64,000 bases of DNA from Prinsepia uniflora (GCA_032719365.1 CM064862.1:87470503-87534502), one strand, 5' to 3'. Positions 1 to 12,760 are shown, counted from the first letter of the stretch. Notes: generated by a model not told the origin, from the sequence alone. A program made the numbers and translations.

Positions 1-1149
1 ACGTATAATAAATTTGATGAGTTGAATATATATATATATATATTATTAAGCTTATTACGTACTTCGCTTTTCTAACCGACGTTAAATATCATTTTGCTAC
101 TCGAAATAAATTTAATTTCAATGTTCAACTATAACCAAGGATGAAAATATTGTTATCGACGGATATATCTCTAGTCAATTTTACGGATATCTCGCCCCAA
201 ATATCGATATCGATATCGATATCGTTTACGGTTAACAAAAATAACGGAAATTTGGTCTAAAAATTGGAAATTTGGAATAAAATTTTGGGGAAAACTTAAG
301 TACCCAATAATGGTTATATATGACTAATTAAAACTATAAAATGACTTTGATATAATAAATGTATGATAATTATATGATAGAATATAAATCTGACGATAAC
401 TAACAGTATAAAACCCTCAAAGATAAACTTAAATTTAAACATAATTTTATTGATAATGTTACACTAGGAATACTTTACACATTGAACTTCATTAAAAACA
501 AGTAGAGTATCTACTAGATTGAAAATTGGATTGGTCTCCATCTACCAAGGAGCAAATTATAATCACGTTATTTAAATTCTTTCAATTAGAACATATATTA
601 GTTAGACTTTGATGATGATAAAAAGTTAATAAGAAAAAAACACATATATTCTAAATTAAAACGTATGTTACTAAATATGTAAGTTAAGTCATATTTCATA
701 TTAAAACATATTTCTAAATTAAAATATATGTTACCAAACCATTTATTAGCAAATAAACATACTAATAAATTATAATCACGTTATTTAAATTCTTTCAATT
801 AGTACATATATTTTAAGTTATACTTTGATGATGATAAAAAATTAAGGAGCAAAAACACATAAATTTTAAATTAAAAAATATATTCTAAATTAAAATATAT
901 TACCAAATATGTAAGTTAAGCCATATTTTACATTAAAACATATTTCTAAATTAAAACATATGTTTTAAATTAAAATAAATATATATAACTAAATATGTGA
1001 GTTAAGTCATATTTTACATTAAAATATATATTACCAAATAATAAATTAGGGCTTTTGAAAAAAAAAAACAAAATAGGTTAAGCAAAAAAAAAATTATGAT
1101 ATGATAAAAAAAAAGTTAATGAAATAATTGCAAAACGCAGCGTTTTGCA

Positions 1150-1575
1150 TGTGTTTGTTTTACAACTAAAGAGAGACTAGGGAGGGAGGGTTCGATCGTT
1201 CATTTTGGTTCCAGTCTTCTCTGGAACTCTCTCTTGGCGGCGACTCCTCTGAGATCGTTTCCTTGTCACTCTCGACTGGAACGAAACAGAGAGGGGTGGG
1301 CGAGATCTGGAGAGTCGTCGATGAGGCCGTCGGCGGAGAGAAACGGGGAAACATAGTGGCCCAGTCATCGTCGAGGGTCGAGCAGGACGTTGAGAGGAGC
1401 CGTCGATAGAGGAGGAGCCGTCGTCGGGTCGAGGAGTGCTGTGCAGCCGAGGTTCTCTGGCGAGGAGGTTCGGTCGTCGCTGTGCTTTGAGGTGGAGGGA
1501 GGTTTGCCCAAATTTCTTTTTCCCCAAATTCGACTATCTTCTCTCTTAATTTCTTATTGCTGCAATTTGTAGATT
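1150..1575. other. GC-rich block inside the hAT-like element
   Basis: This block is strikingly GC-rich compared with the AT-rich DNA on both sides. It has short open frames on both strands (about 116 codons on minus, 60 on plus) rich in Arg, Ser and Pro. No domain was recognised and neither frame is convincing as a gene. It may be captured exon or 5'-leader sequence carried by the transposon, but no donor gene is visible in the window. Just upstream (1132-1150) is a 9-bp inverted repeat, GCAAAACGC/GCGTTTTGC, with a 1-nt loop. Confidence 0.35.
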
Positions 1576-1739
1576 GGTGGAGTGAAGTGAGTGTTTGAAT
1601 TGTAATTTGTAGGCTTGAATAATTGTCCCCCTTTTTCTGTTAATCCATGGATGATTTGGTTTTGAATTTTGATTTTGGGCGTCGGCGACTATCGTCCAAA
1701 TGAGTGAAAATCGATGATATCGACCAAAATCGGCGATAC

Positions 1740-1815
1740 TCGCCGATTTCCGTCGATATCATCGATTTTCCGGGAATCGCCGATTTTGGTCGATATCATC
1801 GATTTTCCGGGATGA
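1740..1815. repeat. Tandem CGATATC/CGATTTTCC repeat in hAT-like subterminal region
   Basis: A roughly 37-bp unit containing CGATATCATCGATTTTCC occurs about twice, followed by clustered ATATCGGCG motifs near the element's right end. Short repeated subterminal motifs are common transposase-binding architecture in hAT elements; here that role is inferred. Confidence 0.45.
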
Positions 1816-1914
1816 TTTTCCTTACCCCCCCTCTTAGGTGTCAATACCCCCAAATAACGATATATCGGCGATATATCGGTTATATCGTCCGATATTTCAA
1901 TCAGTGACTACAAT

Positions 1915-2264
1915 TACACATTTTGTTACACCTCTATCCGTTATCCTCTGTTAGTCTAATGTTTACATGACAGTCCCTAATTAGTTTATTAATTATTTAC
2001 CAAAAATTATTAAAATTAACAAACCAAAAAAAAAGGAAGAAGATGGTGAATAGAAAATCTAGGTTCATCATCTTCTTCCTTCTTCATCTAACAAAATTCA
2101 ATTCTAAACCCTAAGTACAATTTAAGTTTAATATCAATTTGGATTTCTCACTTAATTTTTTTTATTTGAAGTTTGAAATGCCAGAAGAAAGAAACTGTAA
2201 CTGGATTGAGATACGGCAAACATATGCCATATCTCAGCTGTTATTTTCAACTTTCAACTAGGAA
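1915..2264. other. Intergenic, no gene seen
   Basis: AT-rich sequence between two transposons. It has a pyrimidine-rich stretch (TTCTTC runs near 2070) but no splice-supported coding frame. Nothing further is recognised. Confidence 0.5.
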
Positions 2265-2272
2265 GTCTCAAT

Positions 2273-3602
2273 TAGGGGTGAGCATATTGTCCCGAAATAC
2301 CGAAACCATCCCGTCCCGTATCATATTAAACCAGAAAAAAATTGAATAGTAAAATCGAAAGGATGATCGATACAGTACCGATAACGTACCAGTTTAAATC
2401 GGTACGGGATCAGTTTCGATGTTACGGAATACCATCTCATACCGAAACCAAACCGGTTTTAATTTTTTAATTTATTAAAAATTAAATTAAATTCAATAAT
2501 AAAAAAAACCCTAATAATTTAATAGCTAATGATGGATTTAATTGTATATTAATTTAGTTGATAGATTTAATTGTATTTTAAGAGTTTTTAGTTGATGAAT
2601 TTAATTGTTTGTTAGAGTTTTTTAATTGATGTTTTTAATTTTAGTTGACGTATTATGATTGATTGTGTTCATACCATATCGGCCTAGACCGAGCTCGAAG
2701 CCCACATTGACTACGGGCCCAGCCCATCGCTGAAATTACACCAGTTCGGACCAATCTTAGAGGCCCAGCCCTCTACCTGGCTCCGCACGTCGGCCCAGAC
2801 CGACCTAGAGGCCCAGCCCTTTTCCAGACACCATGCCACCGGCCGACTCCAGAGGACCAGTTCCTGTCGGTCGGTGCGTCGGCCCAGACCGACCAGTCGG
2901 CCCAGTGCCACCACCTACCACAAGCCCAAGGGGCCCAGGCCCACTCACACGGACAAGTCCCACTCGGTCTGGATGGCACCTCCACGTGTCCATCCCACAG
3001 GGAATTGATATTTGTCCCACATCGGGAAAATACAAATATTATATTCGTCGCACCTATACAAAAGGGGTCCACTTGTCGTACAAAGGTAACTAAGAAATTT
3101 ATTGTTTACTATTACTCTTACAGTATACTTTCTGCTACCTCCTAAACCTTATACCGACCACTGACTTGGGCGTCGGAGTACCTTTGGGCCGGTACCACAC
3201 CGGTGCCTATACTCTCACCGACCGACCAGTTTCTTTCCTCTTTCAGGTTCACACAGGGCACGTGGCAGAGCAGCATTTGCTCTCTAAGTTGGCACATTTC
3301 GTGCATCAACAGATTGGGTTATGAATTTTCTATACATTTTGAGCAATATTTGTTACCCAACAAGAGTCCTAATTTCTCTTTTTATCAAAATGTTGCTTTT
3401 AGACATTGAATCAAGTATTAAATAAATGAAATTATGAATTTGGCGTGAAAATCAAAACCGTATCGAAACAGTGCCGAACATAATTGGTACGGTACGGTAC
3501 GGTATCAATTTTATATTTATAAATACCATACCGTATTGAACCGGTTAAAATTATTTGGTACGGTTCCGGTATCATCTCCATACCGAACCATGCACAGGGC
3601 TA
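2273..3602. mobile_element. hAT-like non-autonomous element with perfect 8-bp TSD, interrupted by a solo LTR
   Basis: The element starts TAGGGGTGAGCAT and ends ATGCACAGGGCTA, imperfect inverted termini. It is flanked by an identical octamer GTCTCAAT at 2265-2272 and 3603-3610. Eight-bp duplications and a TAGGGGTGAGCA-like end are typical of plant hAT elements. Subterminal sequence at both ends is rich in GGTACGG/ACCGAAACC motifs. Removing the nested solo LTR (2666-3311) and one 5-bp duplication leaves about 680 bp, with no coding capacity. Confidence 0.82.
2666..3311 (+). mobile_element. Solo LTR (646 bp) nested in the hAT-like element
   Basis: The sequence begins TGTTCATACC and ends GCATCAACA. 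It is flanked by perfect 5-bp direct repeats GATTG (2661-2665 and 3312-3316), with no second LTR or interior. It contains repeated GGCCCAGACCGACC motifs and, near the promoter region, a CACCTATACAAAAGGGG stretch. A related solo LTR lies at 51438-52062, and a distant relative in the opposite orientation lies at 48312-48788. Solo LTRs arise by LTR-LTR recombination. The nesting shows it inserted after the hAT element. Confidence 0.85.
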
Positions 3603-3649
3603 GTCTCAATAATCAAAACAACAAAAATAACAAAATAGGGGAGCCTCAG

Positions 3650-6600
3650 TGTCAGGACCCACCCCGGTTTCACCCCGAAACCCGAGGTAAATCCCGCTCC
3701 CGTCTGACACCCTGACACAACACCCAAGTAAACCTCACTCAACCCAGTCAGACGCAGGAGTACTTAAACGAAATATCCCAAAGCTATCGTTTACAGAGCA
3801 TAGTCCGAAAATACAAGGAAAATAAAAACCGATAAATTACACGCACACGGAAGACTTTAAACTACTCCGAGACCCCTCGCGTGACTTCTATGCCTCGGTC
3901 ACGGCCTCGACGTCAAGACCCCGCGCTCGCTCCACAACCTGGAGGGCAGTTTAAAACAGAAAATGTGAGTGAACCATAATGAAAGAAATGTTCTAAAACC
4001 ATATATCAGAAAACCGACTTTAACCCTCCGTTTTGAAAACCACATGCATAACCAACAGTTAATAACCAAAACCTCATAAGAAACAGAAACACTATAGAAA
4101 AACCAGAGCATGTGAAATTCTCAAACTGTATCATCAATCATGAACATGAAATCATCATTTTCTGATCAAACCTGCTGGACCTATCCGAGTCTTTAAACTC
4201 CCGAGTCTTTAAACTCAATCCAGGCCTTAATCATATCCGAGTCTTTAAACTCAAGGCCTACGGGGGAAATCACTATATCCGAGTCTTTAAACTCCCGAGT
4301 CTTTAAACTCAATCCGGGTCTTTAAACCCAATCCGGCCGGTCCCCCGTCACATATATCCGGGTCTTTAAACCCAATATCCAGATCAAGCAAATCCAATCC
4401 CAAAGTCCTTTGAAAACCATTTACCAACCCACATCCAAACCCGAATCCGAAATCACGGGTCCGATACCCTTCCGGCATCCAGAACCGTCATTCCGAACCC
4501 AAATCCGGAATCCACTTTCCAACTTTAAAATCCAATTCATTTCATTACCAAATCATATTTTAAAATCCCTTTGTAAGCAATCAAACGAGTTATCCTTTAA
4601 AAATCCCAAAACCCTGGCATTTTACTCAGAAATCAACCATTCTTCGTAAAACGTGCCAAATACCGTATTCCTCGAAAAACGTGCAATAATGTAAAACCAA
4701 CCAAAACATATTCAATAATGATTAAATCCATAAAACAACGATAGAAAACAGTTATGCATGCTCAAGTTTAGAGAAAGGGTCCACTCACAGTACTGAGCCT
4801 TACTCACGTCCCGAACGTCCAGCACGTTCCTCGGCTTCCTCGGGAAATCCCGATCCTGTCAATCACCGTCAAAATACGTCACTAATACGTCTACAAACAT
4901 TCACCTAAATTTCCCCGAATCCCCGAATCGAAAACCTAAGACCCGGGACCTTAAACATTCACCCTCGCGGAACTAAACTCATACGACGTCCGATTAACCC
5001 AAAACCAACTCCATTGAACTCACCATAACTCCTAGACCAAAAGCCATGTTGACCGTTTTCCCCATCGCCGCCGCACGCGCCCCCACGCGCCGCCCAAAGT
5101 GGCTGCGCGTGGCCCTCACGCGCTAGCTACAGTAGCATCATCAACCTCCCGCATTGTACTGAACCGGCCGCCGTGGCTTGGACCGGCGAGAAGCATTCTC
5201 CACCGTCCGGCCACCATTTCCTTCCCTTCTTTCACCTACAGTGTCGTCCAGACACCACGAATCCATTCCCCAACTCCTCTTGGTTCGATTCGACTCCCAG
5301 CTTCACGACTGAAGCTCGAACCAGACAATCATCAAACCCCTGTTTCACGATTCACCTGCTCCGGTCACCTCCCGTCACGGTGGCGACACCAGACTCACCC
5401 CACAACCTCACTGATCCTAGTCCAACACTCCTAACCCTTCGACTCACCCCAGAAGTCCACGACTTTGGGTTCGAAGTTCACAGCCGAAACAGGGTAACAG
5501 AGCCTCCTCCTCGCCTGAGCTCCGCCGTGTACGCCCCCGTCACGGCGACCATCACAAACCACTCCTAGGACCTCCCTGAACATCACCCCGACCTTCTATC
5601 CTCTCGACTCTCAGCCAAACCTCACGACTTTCCAAATGACGTTTACGGGAAAAACAGAGTAAAGAGATCTCACCTTCGATTGCAGCTCCGCCGTGCGCAC
5701 CGCCGCGTGCCACGGTGTTCGTTAGCCTCCCTGCAACCTCCTGCAGCTCTCTCAGCCTTGGTTTGCCTCACCTCACGGCGTAGCCACCACCAAACGTTCA
5801 CGGTCTCCCTGTTTTCCCCAAATATTCGCCGCACCACCACCGTGCCGCCGTGCATGATTGCACCACCAAATCACGACCAGCAGCTTCCTTTCAATCTCCC
5901 GTTCCTCCCTCACTCACCAGGACTCGTCACCAGCCACGATCAATCCTCAATTTCTCCTCACAAGCTCACTCTGTTTCTCTGTGTTTGTCGAAGAACATCA
6001 CACACGCACACACGGTTTCACCCAATTACTTAGAACCGTGAACACACAGGATTCCACCAGAAGCCTCTAGCCCCCTGCCATGTGTCACCATCCAGCCAAC
6101 CCTTATCCCATCTGGTTAAACCCCAGCCGTCCATTTTACTTTCTCTGCACAAATCCCCAGGTGCTAAAAAGACCAAAATACCTTCATTTTTACTCGTTTT
6201 TACGGTTTTGTCAAAACTTCCTAGACCCGTAACTCACTTATCGTAAGTCCGATGAATACGTGCTGCCTGTCATCGAACTCAGGACAATGAGATCTACGTA
6301 ACCATCCTCAGTCAACGTACCAAAACCCGATCGTCCAAAAAGTCAACGTTTCCCCTTCGTTTAACCAAATTACGGTTATGCCCTCAACCTTCCGAACATC
6401 ACAACTACCTCCTCGGATGTCGGAATCGAACGTACCTCATGTCTACGGGTTCGTGACGTCCTCAACTACGTCCTGGTCACTGGTCAATACCCAACTGACC
6501 ACCCGAATAAAAGTCAACATTTTTGCCCGGACCAGGGGCAAAATTATCATTCTAGGCTCCCGGACCTTTCGGGACCACCTAACCACTGATTAACCCTACT

Positions 6601-6652
6601 AATCACACATTAATGACTCTACTAATCCCGGCTCTCGGAACGGGTTGTTACA
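3650..6652 (-). mobile_element. Solo LTR (3.0 kb) of a gypsy-like family, perfect TSD
   Basis: The plus strand begins TGTCAGGACCC and ends GGGTTGTTACA, so on the minus strand the LTR runs TGTAACAACCC...GGGTCCTGACA. Perfect 5-bp repeats CTCAG (3645-3649 and 6653-6657) flank it. No primer-binding site or interior adjoins it, so it is a solo LTR. Internally it has GAGTCTTTAAACTC-type tandem repeats (about 4185-4375) and a GC-rich 5.05-5.85 kb part. Open frames there (to 131 codons) look like leader sequence rather than protein genes. The right border lies 12 bp beyond the end of the SLOW GREEN 1-like relic. Confidence 0.88.
4185..4380. repeat. Tandem GAGTCTTTAAACTC repeats
   Basis: At least seven copies of a 14-16 bp motif (GAGTCTTTAAACTC and variants with GGGTCTTTAAACCC) are spread over about 190 bp in the 3.0-kb LTR. 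The same array in reverse orientation occurs at 45290-45505 in another LTR, so it is a family hallmark. The core TTTAAA is palindromic. Confidence 0.7.
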
Positions 6653-6668
6653 CTCAGAGCCTCAAAGC

Positions 6669-7018
6669 TCAATTCTCATCACTCCTAAATAGCTAGATTC
6701 TCGACAATGGCTTCCTCAAGTAGCCATCCACTTCAAACTTCTTAGGCGAAAGCTGCCAGTACTTCTCAAATTGCTCTTTCGCCTCTGCATTTCTATCAAG
6801 CAAACTGTAAATCATGTCACGGCAAAAGTAAGGCCTGAAGTCTTTTGCATCCTCCTTCACCAATTCATTGTAGCTATTCAATGCGCCATCCACATTCTTC
6901 TGCAAGAATTGAATTTGCGCCATTAGCAACTTGACGTCCCGAGCCTCCTTAACCTTGTTCTCCTCCTCCGTAACCCTATAACGTGTCCGCCAATTGCTTA
7001 ATCACGGTCTCGCCTTAG
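6669..7018 (-). pseudogene. SLOW GREEN 1-like TPR protein relic, C-terminal part
   Basis: The minus strand encodes a run resembling the C-terminal TPR region of the plant chloroplast protein SLOW GREEN 1: acidic EEENKVKEARD, then a helix with LMAQIQFLQKNVD, then ELVKEDAKDFRPYFC, ending KKFEVDGYLRKPLSRI. Damage is visible. A TAG interrupts the frame near 6978, followed by a frame change before EEENKV. Another TAG after PLSRI replaces what looks like a Lys codon, after which LFRSDEN and TGA (6669-6671) follow in frame. The matching N-terminal part lies on the same strand at 14057-14462, beyond a 7-kb LTR element. In family members this protein acts in the chloroplast in greening; this copy cannot make it. 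Confidence 0.72.
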
Positions 7019-8292
7019 TGATAACGCTCAAATTACACATTAAATTAAATACGTAATTTGAGTATTATGCAATTTAAACCCTTCTTGTGTAGTTATAGTA
7101 TTGGTAAATAGGGATTGTTCTTAACCGGGGAAATTAGGGAACATTAATAATATGTAAGTTAAAAAGAATAATGAATAATCAAATAATAATGAATTAAATA
7201 ATTAATAATTAATAATTAAAGAATAAATTAATTAATGAATAATAATAAAAGAATTAATGAATTATTGAAATAAAGAATAAAAAAATAAAAAAATAAAGAA
7301 TTAAATAGGGGATTTGAAAAGATTGTAATCATAAAATAAAGAAAACAAGTAAAAAACAATTAAGAACTTAATTCTACTTCTACTTTAACTTTTGTGCAAG
7401 TGAACTTTCTTCAAACACATATTTTTACCAACACTCTAACATCATGCTCATATTGAACCAATCACGAAATCCTACCTTAATCATCTCAAATACATGCATA
7501 CATTTTTCAATATTATAAATGCACCGAACAACGATCATAAACACTTATAATACGATTCACCTTACACTATTGATTTCAATGTGTGTCAAATATTTAAATC
7601 TCTTCAACCCTATTCTAAGTGCACCGAACAGCGGTCATAAATACTTAGCGTTAAATTTAAGATTAAGCACTAAAACATATGAAGTAGATGAAATTCAAAA
7701 AGTAAAACACATGGAGATTGTATTCACATTTACAAATGTTAGAAAGAAAATACAAACACATATATTCAATTATAAGTAAACCAAAACAATAACAAGAATT
7801 TAAGTAAAGGGAAGACAGTTACACTTTCGGAATCCAAGAACAGCTTGTGATTCCGAAAGTGGATGGAAACAATGGAATGTTATTCACAAGGAACACCGAA
7901 CAACGGCTAGAACCTTATGAAGATGGAGGATAAAACATAAGAATGCGGACTTAAATTCTAGAATTATTTCGAAAATACTTTGCCTAGGTATTTCTTAAGG
8001 AAAACATAAAAATGTGATTAAGAGATCTCAAAGAAAAATCACAAGAACAAAGTAAAAAATAAATGAAATTAAGAAATAACATAAATTAAGAACAAGAATT
8101 AAAATAAAGCTAATTAAATAAAAAATCTACAAGAAGTTAAAATGGTCCCCAAAAATAAAGAACAAAAACAAAGAAGATGAACTAAAAGAAGAGAAGAATT
8201 AGAGAGAAATATTAGAACCTGACTACTAAAAAGAGAAATAAAATGGGACAAAATTGGGACAATTGGGGACCCTTGTTACAAGAATTGACCCC

Positions 8293-8302
8293 CTATTTAT
8301 AG
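8293..8302 (-). promoter_or_regulatory. TATA box of the 3' LTR
   Basis: CTATAAATAG on the minus strand, within CCCTATAAATAGGG. Its position inside the LTR fits the U3/R promoter of a minus-strand element. The equivalent site is absent from the truncated 5' LTR. Confidence 0.6.
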
Positions 8303-8677
8303 GGAGAAAAAGTTACCAAAAATAAAATAAAATAAACAAAAATTACGATAAAAATAAATAAAAATGAAATGATGAATAATGATGATTTTAGGGATGGTTT
8401 AGTGCTGGAAATTCAGAAAAAGGACTGAAAAATGGTTGAAAACGTGCAAAAGTGGAGTAGGTTGCAGCAGGGCATGGAATCAGCAGTGACGAGCTGAAAA
8501 TCAGACTCATAATTCGGTGGCAGGCGGCTGACAGAGGGCAGGTAGGCTGGTGAGGAGCAGCTGAAAAGAAGACTTGGCATTCAGCGCACGCGCGCCGAAG
8601 GTGGGGTGTCTCTTTCGGTACACGCGCGTCAAGGAGATGGAGGGCGATTCGGCAGGCGCTGATCGACGGCCTGATTA

Positions 8678-8704
8678 GGGGGGGGGGGGGGGGGGGGGGG
8701 GGGG
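8678..8704. repeat. 27-base G homopolymer
   Basis: Twenty-seven consecutive G on the plus strand inside the 3' LTR. This is a likely site of sequencing or assembly length error, and a G-quadruplex-capable tract if real. The truncated LTR copy does not include this portion, so it cannot be compared within the element. Confidence 0.9.
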
Positions 8705-11459
8705 AAGCTGACGCGGGCCTGGGCCAGATTTTGGGCCTGTGCTTAGGCTGCTGCACTGGATTCTCTGGGCTGAGAAAAAAAAATGATTTGGGCCTGTAAT
8801 TATAATTACAAATTATATAATTTTATCTAAACTCGTCCATAATTTATTCGTTATAATTCCGATCGAGACGATTCTTTCGCCAAAACGCTCCAAATTACAA
8901 GATTTATTTATTTAAACAAAAATATCACAAAAAAAAAATTATTTTATCTAATTATTTATTATTTTAATATTAAAAGTCAAGTATAAATGGTATAAAATAA
9001 TATAAAATAATACTTATTTGAGGAATTATCAAATACCCCCACATTTAAACTTTGCTAGTCCCTAGCAAATACTAAAATTAAATTACAAATTCAAAACAAG
9101 TAAACCCTTAACCATTCGTCTCAAAACTTCATGATTATCATGACGTAAAAGATTTTCACTTAAATCATTTAAGCATATGGAATTCAAGAGTTAATATATG
9201 GTAACAAAATGTTTTAACAAGTAAGATAATGAGTAAATATGGTGAAATGGATCTCAACATGAATAAAACAAGTATGAATCAACTCACAAGGATATGCACT
9301 CATAAATTCACTCAATTTTGTAAGGGTTTGTGTTTGCACTCAAAATATGTGAGAAAAATGCTCACATAGTAGAAATGAAGTATTTTTGCAAAATTTCAAA
9401 CAAACACCTCAAGATAAAAACAAAAACATACTTGCACAAATGAACCAAAACCATAAGCTTACTCAAGTGATTGACTCAACTAATCAAAATTTACCATCTT
9501 AAGGATCATAAGGTCTTTATGAAGGTTGTAATGGGGCTAAGTTTAGAGGCAAGAAATATATAGGACAAGTGGTGCTCAAATTCGTTCCAAGACTCAAAAG
9601 ATTCCCAAAACATAACATAACTTCCCGACCTTAGTGTAATGATATCATGAATTCCCCCCTTTGAACATAGGCCAAATTTCATCATGTTGGGCCTCGAATT
9701 CATTCTTTGTGTCGGATTTTACGAATGTAAAGGACTTAACTCAAACATTACATAATCAAACCTTATTACCTTGATAGAAACTCAATTTTTTTTTAAATTA
9801 TATATATATATATATTTTTTTTTTCTTTTTCATATATCAAGGTAATAATATGTGTCAATAATACAACAAAGTTTGAGTAAGTAAATCCATATACATAAAA
9901 GTTTTCAAAACATCATCAATTTCTCTTCACACAATCTTAATGTCTTCAACTGAGTCATTGAAACAAGGCTGAAAGATGTCTATACTAAGCTCAAGTGTTT
10001 AGATAATCATGGTGATGAAATAAAGACTTAATGTGGGCTCAAATGGGTTAAAACTAAGGGGGTCGCAACTTGTGCGCACAAAATAAGGAACATGGATGTT
10101 TGAATTTGTGGTGTTAACCCTAATGCCTTAATCATATCCAAAATCAGAGAGTTTATTGACTTAAAAGTTTTGAAAATCACATAGAATAAGTTCTAGTACT
10201 CTAGAGTTCATTAAGATCTATTGCAAGCAGTTATGAGGCATATGTATATCAATTTAAACAAAGAACTTATGAATCACTCATCAAAGATGTATATAAGGTT
10301 CTAAAGCTCACATAAGGTTCAAATGATTCATACTTATCTTAACATGCTCGTTTATGTACCAATTTACATGCATTATCTATAAGTTATAACACTTAATCAC
10401 AAAATATTAACAAACGAATTCAAGTTGTAATGATCATCTTTATAGCCATAACATACTCATTTCCGTTCATTTATATCATTGACAAGTTAAAGGCCAACTT
10501 AATACTCGTAAAAACACTAAGTTAAAACAAAAAGACTCAAGAAAGCAATATATATATATATATATATATTTATTTTTAATAATTATTTTTTATTTTATTT
10601 TTTTTATTAATAATTTTTTTTTATTAAAAACAATTTTATTGCACAATTAAAATTGTAAACCACTCCCCCACACTTAAATTCTACATTGTCCTCAATGTAG
10701 GAAAATAAGAAGTAATTGAACATAGAATTGAAGTAAGGAAAATGATTTACGAAAATAAAACAAGAAAAATATTAAGTAAACAAAATAAAGAGGGTGAAAG
10801 GTGAAAGATAACAAATCTGCGTTGATGACTCCTTCACATCCCGGGAATACATTGGATTGTCTCCCAACAAGCGCTTGAAGTTTAACGTCCATCCAGCCTA
10901 GACAGAGATGCAAGTTAGTTAGTAAAAAATGCACGTTTGTCAAGAATGCAAGTTAGAGATGCAAATTTAAGTTAAAAATGCAAGGCAAGTTAGAATGAAA
11001 GAAACAAGCTAAAGTTGGCATGACAAGTAATGTAAGTTAAGATATAAACCATATTTACATGTCGGGGGAAGTCAAAGATATATGATTCACATAACTTCAA
11101 AGTTTAGATAGAAACTTATACGTCCGTGCGGCCCAAGTAAATATCTTGGATTAATTCAACTGTTTGGAAAAGTTCAAATGTGACCAGGTTAGAAAGAATA
11201 AACACAAGAGGCAGGGCTAATTTCAAGACATCTCGAGGCTGAAACTCCATTGATGTCCCTTTCTTAGACCCAAAATCCGTTATGAGTACCGTCTCATGTC
11301 CTAGACATCACCCTCAAAAATTTCTTACTCCAGAGGAATTAAGATAACTCAAGTGTTAACAATCACCGTAGGTAAGAATTAACAAAATAGTCTTCACCGA
11401 TTAAAGATCAAAATCTAAATTTCGAAGCACAAGTGATCTACATATAGCCGAGACTAATG

Positions 11460-12760
11460 CATAAATGCAAGAACTATTTACAAGTATGTTTTTATGCACA
11501 ATTTACAAATATAACATGGCAATTTACATATGGACAATTTATACAAGTATGAACAATTTATTTACAAGTATGATTTTATTCACAAGTATGATTTTATTCA
11601 CAAGTAATGATATTTACAAAAAAAATTCACATTAACAAACTAATATATGTATAAGATTTATTTATAAATTTATATTTATACTAACACAAAGTTAAGATAA
11701 GAATTTTTTTTTTCATTTTTTTTTTTGAAGAAAAAGACAAACTTAAATAAATCAATGAACACAAAAATAAAATAGATGTAAACAATTAATATACAAATTA
11801 TGAACTAGTATGAACAAATAACTATGAACAAAGATGTACACTTATAAACAAAGTATGAACAAGTATAATAAGAGTTTGAATTTACATAAACAAATATAAA
11901 AATAAAAATTATGAACAAGTATACAAATGAAAATTATGAACAAGTATAATACTTATGAACAAGTAGAATAACAAGTAACCTATGTACAAAATTTATTCAC
12001 AAGTATGAATTAACACTAAAATGAAGCTAAAACTAAATAAAGTTGGAAAGTAAATATATATATTTAAATAAATGAAGAATTTTTTTTTTACGAATTTTAT
12101 GTTTTTTTTAATTACAAAAACAAATAAAAGTAAAAATAAGGAAAAGTGAACATGTACAATATGCATTTATGAACAATTAAAAAGAATGAACATTATATAC
12201 AAGTATGAACAAGAATAATATGACAAGTAAAAGAATTATAAACAAACATAAATGAAAGTTAATTATGAACTAGTATGTATAAGTATAAAATGAACAAGTA
12301 AAATAAAAATTTAAATTTACATAAAAAATTATAATATGAACAAGTATATAAAAAAAAATTATGAACATTTTATGAACGAATATAATAAGAACAAGTAAGG
12401 TGTGAACATAAACAAATGATATAAGAACAATTTTAAGAATCAAACTATGAACAAGCATAAAAATAAAAGTTATGAACAAGTACAAAAATAAATACAAATA
12501 ATAAACAAGTACACTATGAACATGTATAAAGATAAACATTAAAAACAAGTATAATATGTACAAATATAAAAATAAAAATAAACAAATATAAACAAAAAAT
12601 AATAAGAACAAAAATAAGATGGATAAATAAAATATAAACAAGTATAAGAATTATAAACAAGTAACTAAAAGTTATGAACAAATAAAATATGAACCAAAAT
12701 AAAATAAAATAATTGAAACAAGTATAATATGCACAATTTATATACATACACCAACATATT
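11460..12760. repeat. Low-complexity ACAAGTAT-type repeats
   Basis: More than thirty degenerate copies of AACAAGTAT/TATGAACAAG-like motifs, spaced 10-40 bp apart, in a very AT-rich 1.3-kb stretch close to the PBS. The arrangement is irregular rather than a clean satellite. Confidence 0.65.

Larger units (their letters stand above)
136..1906. mobile_element. Non-autonomous hAT-like DNA transposon with GC-rich cargo
   Basis: The left end begins CAAGGATGAAAATAT. The right end, read on the minus strand, begins CACTGATTGAAATATCGG, giving imperfect terminal inverted repeats. Flanking octamers ACTATAAC (128-135) and ACTACAAT (1907-1914) match at 6 of 8 positions, as expected for an aged 8-bp target duplication. 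A second member lies at 40487-41421 with the same terminal motif and similar subterminal sequence, including alternating GATATC runs. The interior is mostly AT-rich and has no transposase-like frame. A GC-rich block at about 1150-1510 differs sharply in composition and could be captured host DNA. Family assignment rests on target-site length and CA...TG ends only. Confidence 0.6.
7019..9031 (-). repeat. 3' LTR (complete, 2.0 kb)
   Basis: The plus strand begins TGATAACGCTC and ends GGAATTATCA; the terminal hexamers TGATAA and TTATCA are perfectly inverted. The part from 7019 to 8261 is closely matched by 12801-14056. It contains a promoter-like minus-strand TATA box at 8293-8302 (CTATAAATAG) and a 27-base G run at 8678-8704. 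A 122-codon minus frame at 8388-8756 reads through the homopolymer as polyproline and is probably fortuitous. Confidence 0.82.

Noticed and set aside
1177..1527. 116-codon minus-strand open frame in the GC-rich block
   Set aside because: Arg/Ser/Pro-rich low-complexity product, no motif, no splice or conservation evidence; lies inside a transposon.
8388..8756. 122-codon frame with polyproline
   Set aside because: Reads through the G27 tract in an LTR; length of the run is uncertain, and no homology.
12270..12641. 123-codon Phe/Tyr/Leu-rich frame resembling a membrane protein
   Set aside because: Produced by translation of AT-rich ACAAGTAT-type repeats on the opposite strand; no conserved residues.
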